In this document: piece by piece, positions 5,732 through 6,269 of the stretch
Layout: each line of letters opens with the position of its first letter
Numbering within the stretch: the first letter of the stretch is position 1
Source of the DNA: Candidatus Omnitrophota bacterium
GTDB taxonomy: Bacteria; Omnitrophota; Gorgyraeia; JAFGHF01
Reading direction: 5' to 3'
Assembly (NCBI GenBank): GCA_024543015.1
Contig: JAMXCY010000065.1
Span: forward strand, 1 to 6,269
Length of the DNA stretch: 6,269 nt
Notes under the pieces: generated by a model
Database searches by the model: none
Told to the model about the DNA's origin: nothing
The model's input: the letters and a program-made list of their open reading frames with translations, nothing else
Program-made: the position numbers and the translations under genes

Positions 5732-6269
5732 ATGCAATTTCAACTAAAAACCGCACCTAAATTAAGCCCTAAACTGAAATTGACGCCCCAAATGAGATTA
5801 TCCACTAAACTTCTCCAGCTATCTTTAATAAAACTTAAAGAATTTATAAGCAAACAAATTGACGAAAATCCTCTCTTAGATATAAAAGATGAAGGAATGT
5901 TTTTTAAGGCAAAAAATGGCCTTGATGAAGATTATAGAAAAAAACAGGATTATAGAGAAACCCTCATAATCTCCCCTCCTACGCTCAAAGAACACCTCAG
6001 CAAACAATTGCATATATCTACTAAGGCCGGAGGTGGCCTTAAAATTGGAAAGCTAATCATAGGCAATATAGATGATAATGGCTACCTAAGAGCCTCCTTA
6101 AAAGAGATAGCTAAAGCAGCTAAAGCCTCTAGGAGTCAAGTAAGAGAAGTACTGTCTTTAATCCAAAATTTTGACCCTCTGGGTGTTGGAGCAAGAAATT
6201 TAAAAGAATGCCTTCTCATCCAGCTAAAAACTAAAAACAAAAGATGCTCATGCGGACACAGTTATAGTC
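5732..6269 (+). CDS. rpoN: RNA polymerase sigma-54 factor RpoN, N-terminal part (cut by right edge)
   Basis: Sigma-54 directs core RNA polymerase to -24/-12 promoters, where it stays closed until remodelled by an AAA+ activator. 179 codons are visible of a family normally around 400-500. Region I (about 14-50) shows LTPQMRLSTKLLQLS and the hallmark IDENPLLDI, the part that contacts activators. A short charged region II follows (about 51-80). The core-binding domain starts near residue 84 with TLKEHLSKQL, IGNIDDNGYL at 109-118 and the family signature IQNFDPLGVGARNLKECLLIQL at about 143-164. The DNA-binding helix-turn-helix and the RpoN box lie beyond the window, so completeness cannot be judged. 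The ATG at 5732 has AAGAGG seven bases upstream and matches the usual N-terminus. It is divergent from the NtrC-family regulator; sigma-54 genes more often sit beside lptB or hpf, which are not seen on this side. Confidence 0.95.
   Translation, partial: MQFQLKTAPKLSPKLKLTPQMRLSTKLLQLSLIKLKEFISKQIDENPLLDIKDEGMFFKAKNGLDEDYRKKQDYRETLIISPPTLKEHLSKQLHISTKAGGGLKIGKLIIGNIDDNGYLRASLKEIAKAAKASRSQVREVLSLIQNFDPLGVGARNLKECLLIQLKTKNKRCSCGHSYS

Overview
The window looks like a piece of chromosome from a diderm, probably uncultured anaerobic, bacterium with a low-to-moderate GC content. The outer-membrane TonB-dependent receptor requires a Gram-negative envelope. The ribosome binding sites are of ordinary bacterial type, and sigma-54 regulation is present in full. 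Intergenic repeats built on ATCTGTG and a CCCTGAG...GAAGGG palindrome are, as far as I recall, common in assemblies of groups such as Omnitrophota, Chloroflexota and Planctomycetota. The phylum cannot be fixed from this sequence; Omnitrophota-like is only a weak guess.

Layout. On the minus strand, reading from high to low coordinates: a complete NtrC-family sigma-54-dependent response regulator (5524-4157); two bases later a TonB-dependent outer-membrane receptor with a TTG start (4154-2004); an intergenic region of 265 bp (2003-1739) holding a hairpin with T-tracts and a consensus sigma-54 promoter; a family 5 (oligopeptide/dipeptide/nickel type) solute-binding protein (1738-116); a degenerate ATCTGTG repeat array that runs into the end of that gene; and the first ten codons of another minus-strand gene with an excellent ribosome binding site (32-1, running off the window). 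On the plus strand, divergent from the regulator and separated by 207 bp of AT-rich DNA, rpoN (sigma-54) begins at 5732 and runs off the right edge; it matches region I and the core-binding domain clearly.

How the parts fit. The window holds sigma-54, an AAA+ activator of sigma-54, and a near-perfect -24/-12 promoter (TGGCACG-N4-TTGCT) in front of the solute-binding protein. The simplest reading is a local sigma-54 circuit: the regulator, perhaps working from a TGTGCAT-N11-ATGCACA inverted repeat about 180 bp upstream of that promoter, switches on the binding protein. The regulator's own operon also makes the outer-membrane receptor. Receptor and binding protein would then deliver one ligand across the outer membrane and periplasm. 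The ligand (peptide, metallophore, nickel or cobalamin-like) cannot be told from sequence alone. No sensor kinase, ABC permease or ATPase lies in the window.

The most unusual points are the promoter, which sits so close to the start codon that the predicted leader is only about 7 nt, and two places where DNA-level repeats seem to have become coding sequence. These are the last ten residues of the binding protein, and the linker between signal peptide and TonB box in the receptor, where two copies of one palindromic element are read in different frames.
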